From: Grimontia sedimenti | Lineage (GTDB): Bacteria; Pseudomonadota; Gammaproteobacteria; Enterobacterales; Vibrionaceae | Direction: 5' to 3' | DNA: 64,000 nucleotides | Assembly (NCBI RefSeq): GCF_011045095.1 | Contig: NZ_JAALDL010000021.1 | Span: forward strand, 1 to 64,000 | Part shown: piece after piece, positions 10,587-20,309 of the stretch | How the letters are laid out: each line of letters starts with the position of its first letter | Numbering within the stretch: position 1 is the first letter of the stretch | Notes under the pieces: generated by a model | The model's input: only the letters and a program-made list of their open reading frames with translations | What the model was told of the DNA's origin: nothing | The model's database searches: none | Position numbers and translations under genes: made by a program

Positions 10587-10626
10587 AGTGGCTCGCATTC
10601 ACGTGAGCAAACACTGAGGTATATTC

Positions 10627-11903
10627 ATGAACGTTAGAGCTGTCGCTGCACAGGTTATTTATCAGGTTGTCGACCAAGGACAATCCCTGTCAGCCGCCCT
10701 GCCGCCTGCCCAACAAAAGTCGCCCCACGCGATGGCGCCCTGCTGCAGGAGATCTGCTACGGGGTGCTGCGCTGGTTGCCGCGTCTCGAATCCATCACTC
10801 AATCTCTGATGGACAAGCCACTCAAAGGCAAGCAACGCGTTTTCCATCATTTGATTTTGGTCGGCCTATACCAGCTTAACTACATGCGCATTCCAGCCCA
10901 CGCGGCGGTCGCAGAAACCGTGAATGCCACCAAGGCACTGAAAAAGCCCCAACTCCGCGGCCTTATCAATGCCGTGCTACGTAATTACCAACGCAATCAG
11001 GAAGCTTTAGATGCCGCCGCTGTCGCGCACGACGCGGGTAAATACGGTCACCCTGGCTGGTTGCTGAAGCTGCTACAAAAAGCTTACCCAAGTGAGTGGG
11101 AGCAGGTGGTTGAAGCCAACCATGAAAAGGCGCCTATGTGGCTGCGTGTAAACCGCACCCATCACACCCGCGATGCTTACAAAGCCCTTTTGGATGAAGC
11201 AGGCATTGAGACCGCAATCCATCCTGAAGCGGAAGATGCACTGAAACTGGCAACACCTTGTGATGTCACGGCCCTGCCAGGCTTTTCAGAGGGCTGGGTC
11301 TCGGTGCAGGACGCGGCTGCGCAGCTGTCGGTCGATTACCTTAAGCCTCAGGCTGGCGAGCTCATCCTTGATTGCTGCGCTGCGCCGGGCGGAAAAACCT
11401 GCCACATCCTTGAGCACGAGCCAACGGCAAAGGTTGTTGCAATGGATGTGGACGCCACCCGTCTTACCCGTGTGGAAGAAAACCTCAAACGCCTGAAGCT
11501 CGACGCGCAGGTGATTTGTGGTGATGCCCGTACTCCGGGTGAGTGGTGGCAGGGTGAGCAGTTTGATCGTATTCTGCTCGACGCGCCTTGTTCAGCTACC
11601 GGTGTTATTCGCCGCCATCCGGATATCAAGTGGCTTCGCCGCGCCGACGACATCGATCAGTTAGTGTCGCTGCAGTCTGAAATTCTTGATGCAATGTGGG
11701 CGCAGCTGAAATCTGGTGGTACGCTGGTCTATGCGACGTGCTCGGTCACCCCGCAAGAAAACGCAGAACAGGTGAAAGCTTTCCTCGCCCGCACGTCAGA
11801 TGCGACATTGGAAACCGGCTCACCTGAGCAACCGGGCCGACAAATCCTGCCCGGCCAGGAAAACATGGATGGGTTCTATTACGCTGTTATCAAAAAGGCG
11901 TAA
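10627..11903 (+). pseudogene. rsmB: 16S rRNA m5C967 methyltransferase RsmB, frameshifted
   Basis: RsmB methylates C967 of 16S rRNA using S-adenosylmethionine. The gene starts with ATG at 10627 ([19 protein letters not shown]), but the frame is lost after PAQQKSP. The rest, starting [16 protein letters not shown], continues in another frame to 11903 and includes the NusB-like domain, the SAM site [14 protein letters not shown] and the catalytic [15 protein letters not shown]. Adding one C to the C4 run at 10723-10726 restores a 425-residue protein that aligns with E. coli RsmB (429 aa) without a gap. As given the gene is broken, but a sequence error is a good explanation because everything downstream looks intact. 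Confidence 0.93.
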
Positions 11904-11975
11904 TGGAGTCAGCGCGGGCAGCAACCACTGCCCGCGATAACAATAAAAAATTGAACCGAGGTTCACGCAGACGTT

Positions 11976-13352
11976 ATGAAAATCATCATCTTGGGGGCTG
12001 GACAAGTCGGTGGCACACTGGCTGAAAACCTGGTGGGCGAAAACAACGACATCACCATCGTCGATAAAGACCCCGAGCGACTCAGGGAACTGCAAGACAA
12101 ATACGATCTCCGCGTCATCCAAGGCTACGCCAGCCACCCTTCCACTTTACTGGAAGCCGGCGCACAGGACGCTGACATGTTGGTCGCGGTCACCAACTCC
12201 GACGAAACCAACATGATTGCCTGTCAGGTTGCCTTCACTCTGTATAACACACCGAACCGTGTTGCCCGTATCCGAAGCCCTGAATACCTCGCCACCAAAG
12301 ATCAACTGTTCCAGACCGATGCTTGCCCGGTTGAATATCTGATTGCACCAGAAGAGTTGGTGACTCAGTACATCCAGCGTCTGATTGAATACCCGGGTGC
12401 ACTACAGGTGGTGAACTTTGCCGATAACAGAGTCGGTCTGGTTGCCGTAAAGGCCTATTACGGTGGTCCGCTGGTGGGTAATGCGCTGTCTGCCCTTCGC
12501 GAGCACATGCCCCATGTAGATACCCGCGTGGCGGCGATTTTCCGTCGTGACCGCCCTATCCGCCCGCAAGGCACGACCATCATCGAAGCCGATGATGAGG
12601 TTTTCTTTGTCGCAGCAAGCAACCACATCCGCTCGGTGATGAGTGAGCTTCAGCGCCTTGAAAAACCGTACAAGCGCATCATGATTGTCGGCGGTGGTAA
12701 CATCGGTGCCGGTCTCGCACGAAGCCTTGAACGTTCTTACAGCGTGAAGCTGATTGAACGTAACCCACGACGCGCTGAGCAGCTTTCGGAAATTCTCGAG
12801 AACACCATCGTCTTCTGTGGTGATGCCGCGGATCAAGAGCTTCTGAGCGAAGAGCATATCGACCAGATTGACGTGTTCATTGCGGTCACCAACGAAGATG
12901 AATCCAACATCATGTCAGCCATGCTGGCCAAGCGCCTTGGCGCCAAAAAGGTGATGGTATTGATTCAACGCGGTGCTTATGTTGACTTGGTGCAGGGCGG
13001 TGCGATTGATGTGGCGATATCGCCGCAGCAAGCCACTATTTCAGCGCTGCTGACCCACGTGCGTAAAGCCGACATCGTGAACGTGTCTTCGCTACGCCGC
13101 GGCGCAGCAGAAGCGATTGAAGCCATCGCTCATGGAGATTCCAACACGTCGAAAGTGGTGGGACGTGCTATTGGCGACATCAAACTGCCACCAGGTACCA
13201 CCATTGGTGCGATCGTAAGGGAAGAGGAAGTCCTGATCGCCCACGATAAAACCGTTATTCAGCAGGACGATCACGTCGTGATGTTCCTGGTAGATAAAAA
13301 ATATATTCCGGACGTGGAAAGGCTGTTCCAGCCAAGTCCATTCTTCCTCTAA
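11976..13352 (+). CDS. trkA: Trk potassium system NAD-binding peripheral protein
   Basis: TrkA is the cytoplasmic gating subunit of the Trk potassium uptake system. Its 458 residues equal the E. coli length and consist of two RCK units, each with a nucleotide-binding glycine motif ([15 protein letters not shown] near residue 4 and [15 protein letters not shown] near residue 235) followed by a C-terminal RCK_C part. It is 21 bases before trkH, its membrane partner, so they form one transcription unit. Confidence 0.97.
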   Translation: MKIIILGAGQVGGTLAENLVGENNDITIVDKDPERLRELQDKYDLRVIQGYASHPSTLLEAGAQDADMLVAVTNSDETNMIACQVAFTLYNTPNRVARIRSPEYLATKDQLFQTDACPVEYLIAPEELVTQYIQRLIEYPGALQVVNFADNRVGLVAVKAYYGGPLVGNALSALREHMPHVDTRVAAIFRRDRPIRPQGTTIIEADDEVFFVAASNHIRSVMSELQRLEKPYKRIMIVGGGNIGAGLARSLERSYSVKLIERNPRRAEQLSEILENTIVFCGDAADQELLSEEHIDQIDVFIAVTNEDESNIMSAMLAKRLGAKKVMVLIQRGAYVDLVQGGAIDVAISPQQATISALLTHVRKADIVNVSSLRRGAAEAIEAIAHGDSNTSKVVGRAIGDIKLPPGTTIGAIVREEEVLIAHDKTVIQQDDHVVMFLVDKKYIPDVERLFQPSPFFL

Positions 13353-13373
13353 AGACAAAACGCATCACAGTGT

Positions 13374-14819
13374 ATGGTTAACTTCAAACCGGTACTGTTC
13401 GTCATAGGGCTGGTCTTATCCAAGATCGCCCTATTTATGTATGTACCCACCCTTACTGCCTTTTTCACCGGTACCGCCGGTTTTCTCGACTTCGGCCTTT
13501 CGGTCATCATCACCCACGTCGCTGCGTTTGCCTGTCTGACGCTTGGTAAAACCGAGGATTTCCGTCTCAACGCCCGCGACATGTTTGTTATCACCACCAT
13601 GGTATGGCTGATTGCCAGTGCTTTCGCCGCCTTGCCCTTTGTCTTCATCAATCACATCAGCTTTACTGACGCTTACTTTGAGACCATGTCCGGTATCACC
13701 ACCACGGGTTCTACGGTGCTGAGTGGCCTCGACAGCATGGCGCCATCGATCCTGCTTTGGCGCTCCATACTGCAGTGGCTCGGCGGCGTCGGATTTATCG
13801 TGATGGGCGTGGCTATCCTGCCGTTTCTGAATGTCGGTGGTATGCGCCTGTTCCAGACCGAGTCTTCCGACTGGTCCGCTAAATCCAGTCCGCGTACCAA
13901 AAACGTCGCCATCAGTATCATGAAGGTGTATGTCTCGCTGTCCGCACTATGTTTTATCGCCTACTGGCTAACGGGCATGACAGCATTTGAAGCGGTGAAC
14001 CACGCCATGACGACGTTATCGACGGGTGGCTATTCCACCTCAGATAGCTCAATGAACCATTTCAGCCACGCTGCACATTGGGTCGCCACCTTGTTTATGT
14101 TCGCGGGTGGCCTGCCATTTCTTCTGATGATTAACGCACTGCGCCGACGGGAGCCCAGCATGCTGGTAAACGATGCACAGGTGCGGGGCTTTACCTATCT
14201 GGTACTGGCAACGGCGCTGATGGTGGCAATCTGGCTGGTGTTGACCAAAGACTATGGAGCGATGGACGCAGTGAGGGTTTCGCTGTTTAACATTGTCTCC
14301 GTGATAACAACCACCGGCTTTGGACTGGATGACTTTACGGCGTGGGGACCTTTCGCGTCGGTGATTTTTGCTTTTATGCTGATCGCTGGTGGCTGTTCAG
14401 GTTCAACCTCAGGCGGCGCAAAAATCTTCCGTTTCCAAATTGCGCTCGCCTTGCTGAAAAAACAAATCCAGCAACTGGTGCACCCTTCGGGCGTTTTTAT
14501 CCAGCGCTATAATGGCCGCCCGGTCAACGAAGACATCGTGCGCTCTGTGGTGGCATTCGCCATTACCTACATTATGACCATACTGGTGGTTGCGATGGTG
14601 CTGGCCGCTACCGGGCTTGATGGCATCACCAGCCTGACAGGAGCAATGACAGCAGTGGCAAATGTAGGGCCAGGCATGGGCACTATGATTGGGCCAACAG
14701 GAAATTTTGCCGGATTATCTGATACTGCCAAATGGGTGCTCAGCATCGGCATGTTGATGGGACGGTTGGAAATTCTGACTGTACTGGTTTTACTGTTTCC
14801 GGTTTTCTGGCGCGACTAA
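13374..14819 (+). CDS. trkH: Trk potassium uptake channel subunit TrkH
   Basis: TrkH is the inner-membrane, potassium-translocating subunit that works with TrkA. The 481-residue protein is almost entirely membrane segments and shows the four pore-loop filter regions of the Trk/Ktr family (TTTGSTVL, TTLSTGGYS, TTTGFGLDD and NVGPGMGT). The length agrees with E. coli TrkH (483). It ends the rightward row and converges on trhA, with no clear terminator between them. Confidence 0.97.
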   Translation: MVNFKPVLFVIGLVLSKIALFMYVPTLTAFFTGTAGFLDFGLSVIITHVAAFACLTLGKTEDFRLNARDMFVITTMVWLIASAFAALPFVFINHISFTDAYFETMSGITTTGSTVLSGLDSMAPSILLWRSILQWLGGVGFIVMGVAILPFLNVGGMRLFQTESSDWSAKSSPRTKNVAISIMKVYVSLSALCFIAYWLTGMTAFEAVNHAMTTLSTGGYSTSDSSMNHFSHAAHWVATLFMFAGGLPFLLMINALRRREPSMLVNDAQVRGFTYLVLATALMVAIWLVLTKDYGAMDAVRVSLFNIVSVITTTGFGLDDFTAWGPFASVIFAFMLIAGGCSGSTSGGAKIFRFQIALALLKKQIQQLVHPSGVFIQRYNGRPVNEDIVRSVVAFAITYIMTILVVAMVLAATGLDGITSLTGAMTAVANVGPGMGTMIGPTGNFAGLSDTAKWVLSIGMLMGRLEILTVLVLLFPVFWRD

Positions 14820-14833
14820 GCGCGCCAGCTCAC

Positions 14834-15490
14834 TCATACGGGCGGCACGTACCAGTAAATAGCGAGGAAGTGCAGCAACGTGCCGCCCAGCACAAACAGA
14901 TGCCAGATAGCATGATTGTATGGAATGCTTTGTTTCACGTAGAAAATTACACCCAGCGAATACACCAAGCCGCCCAAGCCCAACAATACCATGCCGGCTG
15001 TCGGCATCACCTGCGCCAGTTGATAAACCACCACCAGAGACAGCCACCCCATCGCCAGATACGTCGCCAGTGACAGCGATTTAAACCGGTACACAAAGGC
15101 AATTTTCAGGATCACCCCGACCAGCGCAATCCCCCAAATCAATGCCATCACCCAGTTTGCCAACGGCGTTCTGAGACTTATCAGCATAAAAGGCGTGTAT
15201 GTGCCCGCGATGAGCAGATAGATGGCGCAGTGGTCGAAGGTTTTGAGTGCGCGCTTCGCACCGGCAAATGGAATCGCATGGTAGAGCGTGGATGCCAGAT
15301 AAAGCAGGATGATACTGGCACCATACACACTGTAGCTGGCAATACTGAGCGCGTCGGCATGCTCACCGACAGCTTTCACCAAAAGCATCACTAAAGCCAC
15401 GATGCCAAAAATCACACCCAGGCCATGGCTGACGCTGCTGGCAATTTCTTCTTTCACCGAATATTGAGACGCAGAAGCCGCTGTTGTCAT
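14834..15490 (-). CDS. trhA: Hemolysin III / PAQR-type membrane protein TrhA
   Basis: This 218-residue protein with seven predicted membrane segments belongs to the Hly-III/YqfA family, related to PAQR receptors. The conserved polar residues of the family are present: SVSHGLG near the start, [20 protein letters not shown] in the middle and [11 protein letters not shown] near the end, which in the family form a metal site. A role in membrane homeostasis has been proposed for E. coli YqfA; true hemolysis should not be assumed. It stands alone between trkH and the Spo0M-like gene. Confidence 0.92.
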   Translation of the reverse strand: MTTAASASQYSVKEEIASSVSHGLGVIFGIVALVMLLVKAVGEHADALSIASYSVYGASIILLYLASTLYHAIPFAGAKRALKTFDHCAIYLLIAGTYTPFMLISLRTPLANWVMALIWGIALVGVILKIAFVYRFKSLSLATYLAMGWLSLVVVYQLAQVMPTAGMVLLGLGGLVYSLGVIFYVKQSIPYNHAIWHLFVLGGTLLHFLAIYWYVPPV

Positions 15491-15573
15491 GCGACAGTCT
15501 CCTTAATTGCTAACGCATTTGAGAGGTCCAGCGGCGAGTATGACACATTTAAGCGTACACGTGTAAGCTTAAA

Positions 15574-16362
15574 TTATTGCGAGATTTGCTCCAGCAATGT
15601 TTTAATCTCAGCGACCACTTCCTCAGCGCTTCCTGCGACAGTTAATTCGCGGGAAAGCTTGTTGGCACCGACAAATCGCCCTACTGCCGCCCCAATACCT
15701 TCACCCTGTCGTCCAAAGGTCATCACAAGGTGAAGGGCGTCTTCAGATTTTGTCGCCACAAGCGCCATCTCCCTGAACACAGATTGGTAAGGTTCCGATA
15801 CAGTCGCCCACTCGAACTGCTGCTCAAATGGCATAGGCTGTCGCTCGACTTCCTCGTTTTTCACTTTTTCGATGCGAAAGCCTGATTTCTCAAACGCGGT
15901 GAAAGCCGCATCCAGTTGGTTATCCGGTTTCACCGTCAACTCGGTTTTCGATGAGGTGTCTTTACCCATCGGAATATCGAGGTTCACTTCAAGCCAAATC
16001 TTGCCATCACCCATCGACAAGGGAGTATTCAGCGGAAGGGTCATTGCTGATTCAAAATGCACAGATTTACCCGGTTCAGTGGTAAACGCATCCGGGAGAG
16101 ACCACTTAGCCAAAACATGAGATTTACGACGACGTTGCTTCTTTCTACCTTGTTCGCCTTGAGTTCTTAGCTCTTCCCATCCCATGTAGTCACAGCAAAC
16201 CGACAGCTCAATCGCATCGACTGGTTGGCCAACATCGCCGCCAGTGACAGTCACCACCACCTTGGTTTGTTCGCCCTGTATCAAGGTCGTGGAGCCCAGT
16301 TCAACGCTGATTTCTGCGCTGCCAACCCCCACTTTCGCCAACGTTTTTTTCAACCATCCCAT
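15574..16362 (-). CDS. Spo0M-like protein (sporulation-control family)
   Basis: This 262-residue protein has the Spo0M family N-terminus (MGWLKKTLAKVGVGSAEI, with ELGSTTLIQGEQTKVVVTVTGG after it), an arrestin-like beta-sandwich protein known from Bacillus sporulation but widespread in non-sporulating bacteria. A basic patch (KKQRRRK) lies near residue 80. The ATG at 16362 is preferred to a TTG nine bases upstream because AAGGA lies at good spacing. Its role in gamma-proteobacteria is unknown. It diverges from the diguanylate cyclase gene. Confidence 0.85.
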   Translation of the reverse strand: MGWLKKTLAKVGVGSAEISVELGSTTLIQGEQTKVVVTVTGGDVGQPVDAIELSVCCDYMGWEELRTQGEQGRKKQRRRKSHVLAKWSLPDAFTTEPGKSVHFESAMTLPLNTPLSMGDGKIWLEVNLDIPMGKDTSSKTELTVKPDNQLDAAFTAFEKSGFRIEKVKNEEVERQPMPFEQQFEWATVSEPYQSVFREMALVATKSEDALHLVMTFGRQGEGIGAAVGRFVGANKLSRELTVAGSAEEVVAEIKTLLEQISQ

Positions 16363-16524
16363 GTTTTTCAATCCTTATTTTCTTGCGCTTAAAAGCTGCC
16401 CAACAATTTTAGACAGAAAACAAATACTGTGATGTCACAGCAACGCGTCAAATTCAGTCTAAGATTAAAAGACTGGTAATCGATGGCGTTTTTGCCTCGG
16501 AAAATTACGGAGAATAAGCCAGCC

Positions 16525-17550
16525 ATGTCAAAAGAGAATTTTGCGCTAACTTCTGGATATTTGAAGAAAGTTGTCCCCCTTCTGATGAAGTACCAGGTTC
16601 CCGCAACCCCCCCTAATTACGCCCTTTGGTATACCTATGTGGCAAATGCTGATGCGGAGCTCGCCAAGAGAATCGATGAATCGATCAAAGAGACAGGGAC
16701 ACTGAGTCCAACGCTCTGCGAAGAGCTCTACAGTAACCATGTTGCGGATGAAAAGGTCAAAGATGTTGATGAATTCCAGCGCGGGCTTCAAGCGCTGGCG
16801 CTGGAAATGGGTAACACCATGGAAGACACGTTGAAAGACACCGCGACCTTTCAAAACACCTTGGACAAAACCTTCTCGCAACTCGCCCGCGTCGGAGAAG
16901 AAACCCTGTCGATGGAAGAAACCGTCGCCATGGTCAAAAAAGCGGTGAAAGGCTCCAACGAGTTGCGTCAATCCACGAATTTCTTCAAAAACCAGCTGGC
17001 AGAGGCGCAAAAAGAGATTTCAAGACTCAAAGAAACGCTCCAGCAGGCCAATGATGATGCTTTGCACGACGCACTGACAGGCATCTATAACCGCCGCGCC
17101 TTTGACTCTGAGTTGGAAACGTTGGCCGCCAATCCACCACCGAAAGGTTTCACCCTTTTACTGTGCGATTTGGATCACTTTAAGAGTTTCAACGACACCT
17201 ACGGTCACTTGATGGGCGATCAGGTATTGAAGCTGACTGCCAAGCGGTTGTCCGACTATTGTCGTGACGGAATCAACGCTTACCGTTATGGCGGAGAAGA
17301 GTTTGCACTGCTGGTGCCTAACCGTGCACTCAGTGGCGGGTGCAGGGTGGCCGAGACGATACGCGCTACCATCGACAAGCTAGCGATCAAGGACAAGAAA
17401 ACCGGCAAGAAGCTCGATAACATCTCTGTCTCGATAGGTGTAGCGGAATATGAAAAGGGCGAAAGTATCCGTAACCTCATCAGCCGTGCCGACGCCCAAT
17501 TATATGAGGCCAAAAATTTGGGTAGAAACCGTGTCATGCCCGTGACATAA
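16525..17550 (+). CDS. Diguanylate cyclase (GGDEF domain), soluble
   Basis: The 341-residue protein has a helical N-terminal half without membrane segments, a coiled-coil-like linker (about residues 140-178) and a C-terminal GGDEF domain. It has DALTGIYNRRAF (182-193), the metal-binding LLLCDLDHFKSFND and an intact active site YGGEEF (255-260), so it should make cyclic di-GMP from GTP. At the place of the inhibitory RxxD site the residues are RDGI (247-250), so product inhibition through the I-site is probably absent. The ATG at 16525 has GGAG 12 bases upstream; an in-frame start at 16483 is less likely. A terminator follows. Confidence 0.9.
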   Translation: MSKENFALTSGYLKKVVPLLMKYQVPATPPNYALWYTYVANADAELAKRIDESIKETGTLSPTLCEELYSNHVADEKVKDVDEFQRGLQALALEMGNTMEDTLKDTATFQNTLDKTFSQLARVGEETLSMEETVAMVKKAVKGSNELRQSTNFFKNQLAEAQKEISRLKETLQQANDDALHDALTGIYNRRAFDSELETLAANPPPKGFTLLLCDLDHFKSFNDTYGHLMGDQVLKLTAKRLSDYCRDGINAYRYGGEEFALLVPNRALSGGCRVAETIRATIDKLAIKDKKTGKKLDNISVSIGVAEYEKGESIRNLISRADAQLYEAKNLGRNRVMPVT

Positions 17551-17568
17551 GGGCGAGATACTCACTGT

Positions 17569-17596
17569 AAAGGCGGGTTTACTCCGCCTTTTTTTC
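17569..17596 (+). terminator. Terminator of the diguanylate cyclase gene
   Basis: The inverted repeat AAGGCGG / CCGCCTT with a seven-base loop is followed by a run of seven or more T, 19 bases after the stop codon. Confidence 0.88.
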
Positions 17597-17748
17597 TGCG
17601 CGAATTATTTTTATCACTGCTGCTTTTTTCGGCAATTTTTTCCTGTTATTATCCGCCCGATTTCGCACTTCGCGAACCCCAGAGTGAACACGCAGTAAGG
17701 CTAGCAGCCATTGGAATTCCTGACGTCACTCTGTAAGAGAACCCCGTC

Positions 17749-17955
17749 ATGGATGCGCAACCAATGAGAACCTTAAATGCGCCCAGTTACTGTTCGACCT
17801 GTACGTGTTACCCGCACTCCATCACGCATGCGTGCACATTTTTTGCGCCAGCATTCAAAAGCAAAACCAACACGAATCTGAATGGCACTCCAGACCTGAC
17901 TCTGGTGCGTCCAACACCAGTCGTGGTTGAAATGCCAGAAGGTGAAGCGGCTTAA
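17749..17955 (+). CDS. Possible small cysteine-rich protein, unknown
   Basis: This open frame of 68 residues begins with ATG, with AAGAGA about 10 bases before it. The N-terminal part contains YCSTCTCYPHSITHAC, and the C-terminal half is hydrophilic (VEMPEGEAA). I do not recognise a family. In favour: it lies between the diguanylate cyclase terminator and yihD, reads in the same direction as its neighbours, and ends shortly before yihD. Against: an overlapping frame of similar size exists on the other strand. The cysteine spacing might bind metal, but nothing confirms this. Confidence 0.35.
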   Translation: MDAQPMRTLNAPSYCSTCTCYPHSITHACTFFAPAFKSKTNTNLNGTPDLTLVRPTPVVVEMPEGEAA

Positions 17956-18058
17956 TTGACCCTTGCTGTGATTGGTCTGCCCGTCTGAATCTGGTACTGT
18001 AAACAGATAAGTCACATAAAAAGTAAGGCCAAAATCCGGCCAGTTGGAGTCTTCAAAA

Positions 18059-18325
18059 ATGAAATGTCATCGCGTTAATGAACTTATCGAACTGCTTCAT
18101 CCTGAGTGGCAGAAAGAGCCTGAACTGAACCTGCTTCAAATGATCAGTAAATTGGCAGAAGAAGCCGGATACGAAGGTAAGCTGGAAGATCTGACCGATG
18201 ACGTGCTGATTTATCATCTGAAAATGCGTAACAGCCAAAAAGATGAAATGATCCCAGGATTGGCAAAAGACTGTGAAAACGACTTCAAAACCGCTATTTT
18301 GCGTGCGCGTGGCATTATCAGCTAA
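18059..18325 (+). CDS. yihD: YihD family protein (DUF1040)
   Basis: This 88-residue protein closely matches E. coli YihD (89 aa): [18 protein letters not shown] at the start, [14 protein letters not shown] in the middle and [13 protein letters not shown] at the end. The function is unknown. The ATG at 18059 has GGAG nine bases upstream; a TTG at 18044 is not needed. It keeps the E. coli neighbourhood yihD-srkA-dsbA, except that ccoG and a repeat element lie in between. Confidence 0.94.
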   Translation: MKCHRVNELIELLHPEWQKEPELNLLQMISKLAEEAGYEGKLEDLTDDVLIYHLKMRNSQKDEMIPGLAKDCENDFKTAILRARGIIS

Positions 18326-18346
18326 GAGTGCGCAATAAACCGGATA

Positions 18347-18612
18347 TATACCCAAACGACCTGAAAATGCTCGCATTCAGAGGCCCTCAATGCGTTCAAT
18401 TCAAGGCAAATTTCGCGAGGAATAGTCGTTCTATTTCCGTGGAATTTAACGATGAAGTGAGTGTATTGAGGGCCTCCCTTCGGGCGAGTTGACTGCCGTC
18501 GTGCTCTTTGTTGTCCCTTTTTGATGGAGGTGGCTACACCTACAAAGGGACGCCGCGATCACAACACCAGTCAAACTCGCTGAATCCGGCATCGTCAGGT
18601 TGTTTGGGTATA
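18347..18612. repeat. Inverted-repeat element, about 266 bp
   Basis: The left end TATACCCAAACGACCTGA and the reverse complement of the right end TATACCCAAACAACCTGA match at 17 of 18 positions, and the similarity goes on through ...ATGC..ATTCAG. Inside are further nested inverted repeats: GAGGCCCTCAAT (18381) with ATTGAGGGCCTC (about 18464), and GTCCCTTT (about 18513) with AAAGGGAC. It has no credible coding frame. It looks like a miniature, non-autonomous repeat of the type scattered in Vibrionaceae genomes and fills most of the gap between yihD and ccoG. Copy number cannot be judged from this window. Confidence 0.8.
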
Positions 18613-18615
18613 AAG

Positions 18616-18640
18616 GCGAAGCTTCTGGCTTCGCTTTTTT
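18616..18640 (+). terminator. Terminator downstream of yihD
   Basis: The hairpin GCGAAGC-TTCTG-GCTTCGC is followed by six T. It lies beyond the inverted-repeat element, so the element may have inserted between yihD and its original terminator. Confidence 0.8.
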
Positions 18641-18731
18641 ATATTCAAAACAAAAGGCTGTTACACATCAACAGTGTGATTGTCCGGTTAATTTCCCACC
18701 ACACGCACAGAATTCCTCTTTCCTCCTCAGA

Positions 18732-18824
18732 TATAATCTGACGTCTATCATTTATGTTAGTGATAGATAACTATCAAAGTGTTGAGTGTTAATCGATGAA
18801 AGACACTGACAACGTATCAGTGTC
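18732..18824 (+). promoter_or_regulatory. Control region of ccoG: promoter-like site, palindrome, leader hairpin
   Basis: A -10-like TATAAT lies at 18732-18737. At 18761-18776 is the perfect 16-base palindrome TGATAG-ATAA-CTATCA, with another CTATCA at 18745. Read on the minus strand, 18764-18777 is TTGATAGTTATCTA, nine of ten matches to the FNR box TTGATnnnnATCAA, a reasonable control for a gene serving the high-affinity oxidase. At 18802-18824 GACACTGA / TCAGTGTC forms an eight-pair stem in the probable 5' untranslated region. The FNR assignment is an inference. Confidence 0.5.
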
Positions 18825-18869
18825 AGCAATGTTCGGGAAATCCCGATTGACCCAAGGAATGCAGGTGTC

Positions 18870-20297
18870 ATGAGCAAGGATAAAATTGACGTCAAAGACG
18901 TTACCCCCAAAGAGTTCAACCCAAAAACCCATAAAACCAGTGGAGATCGTTTCAACCCAGGTAACCGCATCTATGTGCGGGCGATGACTGGGGTATTCCA
19001 GAAACTTCGCCAGAAAATGGGCTGGTTCTTTATGCTGTTGTTCGTGTTGACCCCATGGATCCCATATGGCGACCGCCAGGCGATCCTGATTGATATCGGC
19101 AAGCAACAGTTCAACTTCTTCGGCACCACCCTTTGGCCTCAGGACCTGACCCTGCTCGCCACCCTGTTTATGATTGCCGCCTTTGGCCTTTTCTTTATCA
19201 CTACCTTTTTAGGACGGGTCTGGTGTGGGTACCTCTGTCCACAAACGGTATGGACCTTTATCTACATCTGGTTTGAGGAAAAGCTTGAAGGTCCGGCCAA
19301 CAAACGAAAGAAGCAGGACTCACTGCCAATCACGAAAGAGTTATTCCTACGAAAAACAGCTAAACATATTTGCTGGTTTGCCGTTGCACTCCTCACTGGC
19401 CTCACATTCGTTGGCTACTTCGTACCTGTCAAAGAACTCTTTATCGACTTCTTCACCTTCAACAGCAGCTTCTGGGTTGCTTTCTGGGTGCTGTTTTTCA
19501 GTGTCTGTACTTACGGAAACGCTGGTTGGATGCGCTCTATAATGTGTATTCACATGTGTCCTTATGCACGCTTCCAGTCCGCTATGTTCGACAAAGACAC
19601 CTTTATCGTGGGTTACGACACCCAGCGCGGTGAAAAGCGCGGTCCACGTTCGCGCAAAGTCGACCCGAAAGAGAAAGGGTTGGGCGATTGCATCGACTGT
19701 AACCTGTGTGTTCAGGTGTGTCCGACTGGCATCGACATCCGTGATGGCTTGCAATATGAGTGCATCAACTGTGGTGCTTGTATTGATGCCTGTGACGAGA
19801 CCATGAGCAAAATGAACTACGCCAAAGGCCTCATCAGCTACACCACCGAGCACAAACTCGAAGGTCATAAAGTCGATATCGTCAGACCTAAGCTGATTGG
19901 CTATGGGATTGTGATGGTGGCCATGCTGGGATTGTTTGTGATGCTCTTCTCTGCCGTGCAACCAATGGGACTAGACGTTATCCGTGACCGCACACAGCTA
20001 TTTAAGACCAATAGCGACGGCCTGATTGAAAATACCTACACCCTGAAAATACTCAACAAGACTCAATCACCGGAAACCTACTCGATCACCGTGAAAGGGC
20101 TTGATGGTGTGGAATGGTACGGCAAGCAGGAAGTGACCCTGACCGCCGGTGAGATCTTCACCCTACCAATCAGCCTGGGGGTTGACCCTTATGAGCTGAG
20201 CACGCCGGTGGCCAATATCACCTTCGTGCTGGAGCGCCAATCGGGGGATGATAAGAAAATCATCGAAACAGAAAGCCGCTTTATCAGTAAGATGTAG
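18870..20297 (+). CDS. ccoG: Cytochrome c oxidase accessory protein CcoG (FixG/RdxA)
   Basis: CcoG is a membrane iron-sulfur protein needed for copper handling during assembly of the cbb3-type oxidase. The 475-residue protein has several membrane segments, the motif VWCGYLCPQTVW after the second one, two 4Fe-4S clusters near residues 275-310 (CIDCNLCVQVCPTG and CINCGACIDACD), and a C-terminal immunoglobulin-like periplasmic domain. The ccoNOPQ genes are not in the window, so it is uncoupled from its usual partners. A terminator lies 13 bases after the stop. Confidence 0.95.
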   Translation: MSKDKIDVKDVTPKEFNPKTHKTSGDRFNPGNRIYVRAMTGVFQKLRQKMGWFFMLLFVLTPWIPYGDRQAILIDIGKQQFNFFGTTLWPQDLTLLATLFMIAAFGLFFITTFLGRVWCGYLCPQTVWTFIYIWFEEKLEGPANKRKKQDSLPITKELFLRKTAKHICWFAVALLTGLTFVGYFVPVKELFIDFFTFNSSFWVAFWVLFFSVCTYGNAGWMRSIMCIHMCPYARFQSAMFDKDTFIVGYDTQRGEKRGPRSRKVDPKEKGLGDCIDCNLCVQVCPTGIDIRDGLQYECINCGACIDACDETMSKMNYAKGLISYTTEHKLEGHKVDIVRPKLIGYGIVMVAMLGLFVMLFSAVQPMGLDVIRDRTQLFKTNSDGLIENTYTLKILNKTQSPETYSITVKGLDGVEWYGKQEVTLTAGEIFTLPISLGVDPYELSTPVANITFVLERQSGDDKKIIETESRFISKM

Positions 20298-20309
20298 CGC
20301 ACTTTCCCG

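Noticed and set aside
18508-18741. Open frame of 77 codons after yihD
   Set aside because: Most of it runs through the nested inverted-repeat element and a terminator, so it is not a believable gene.
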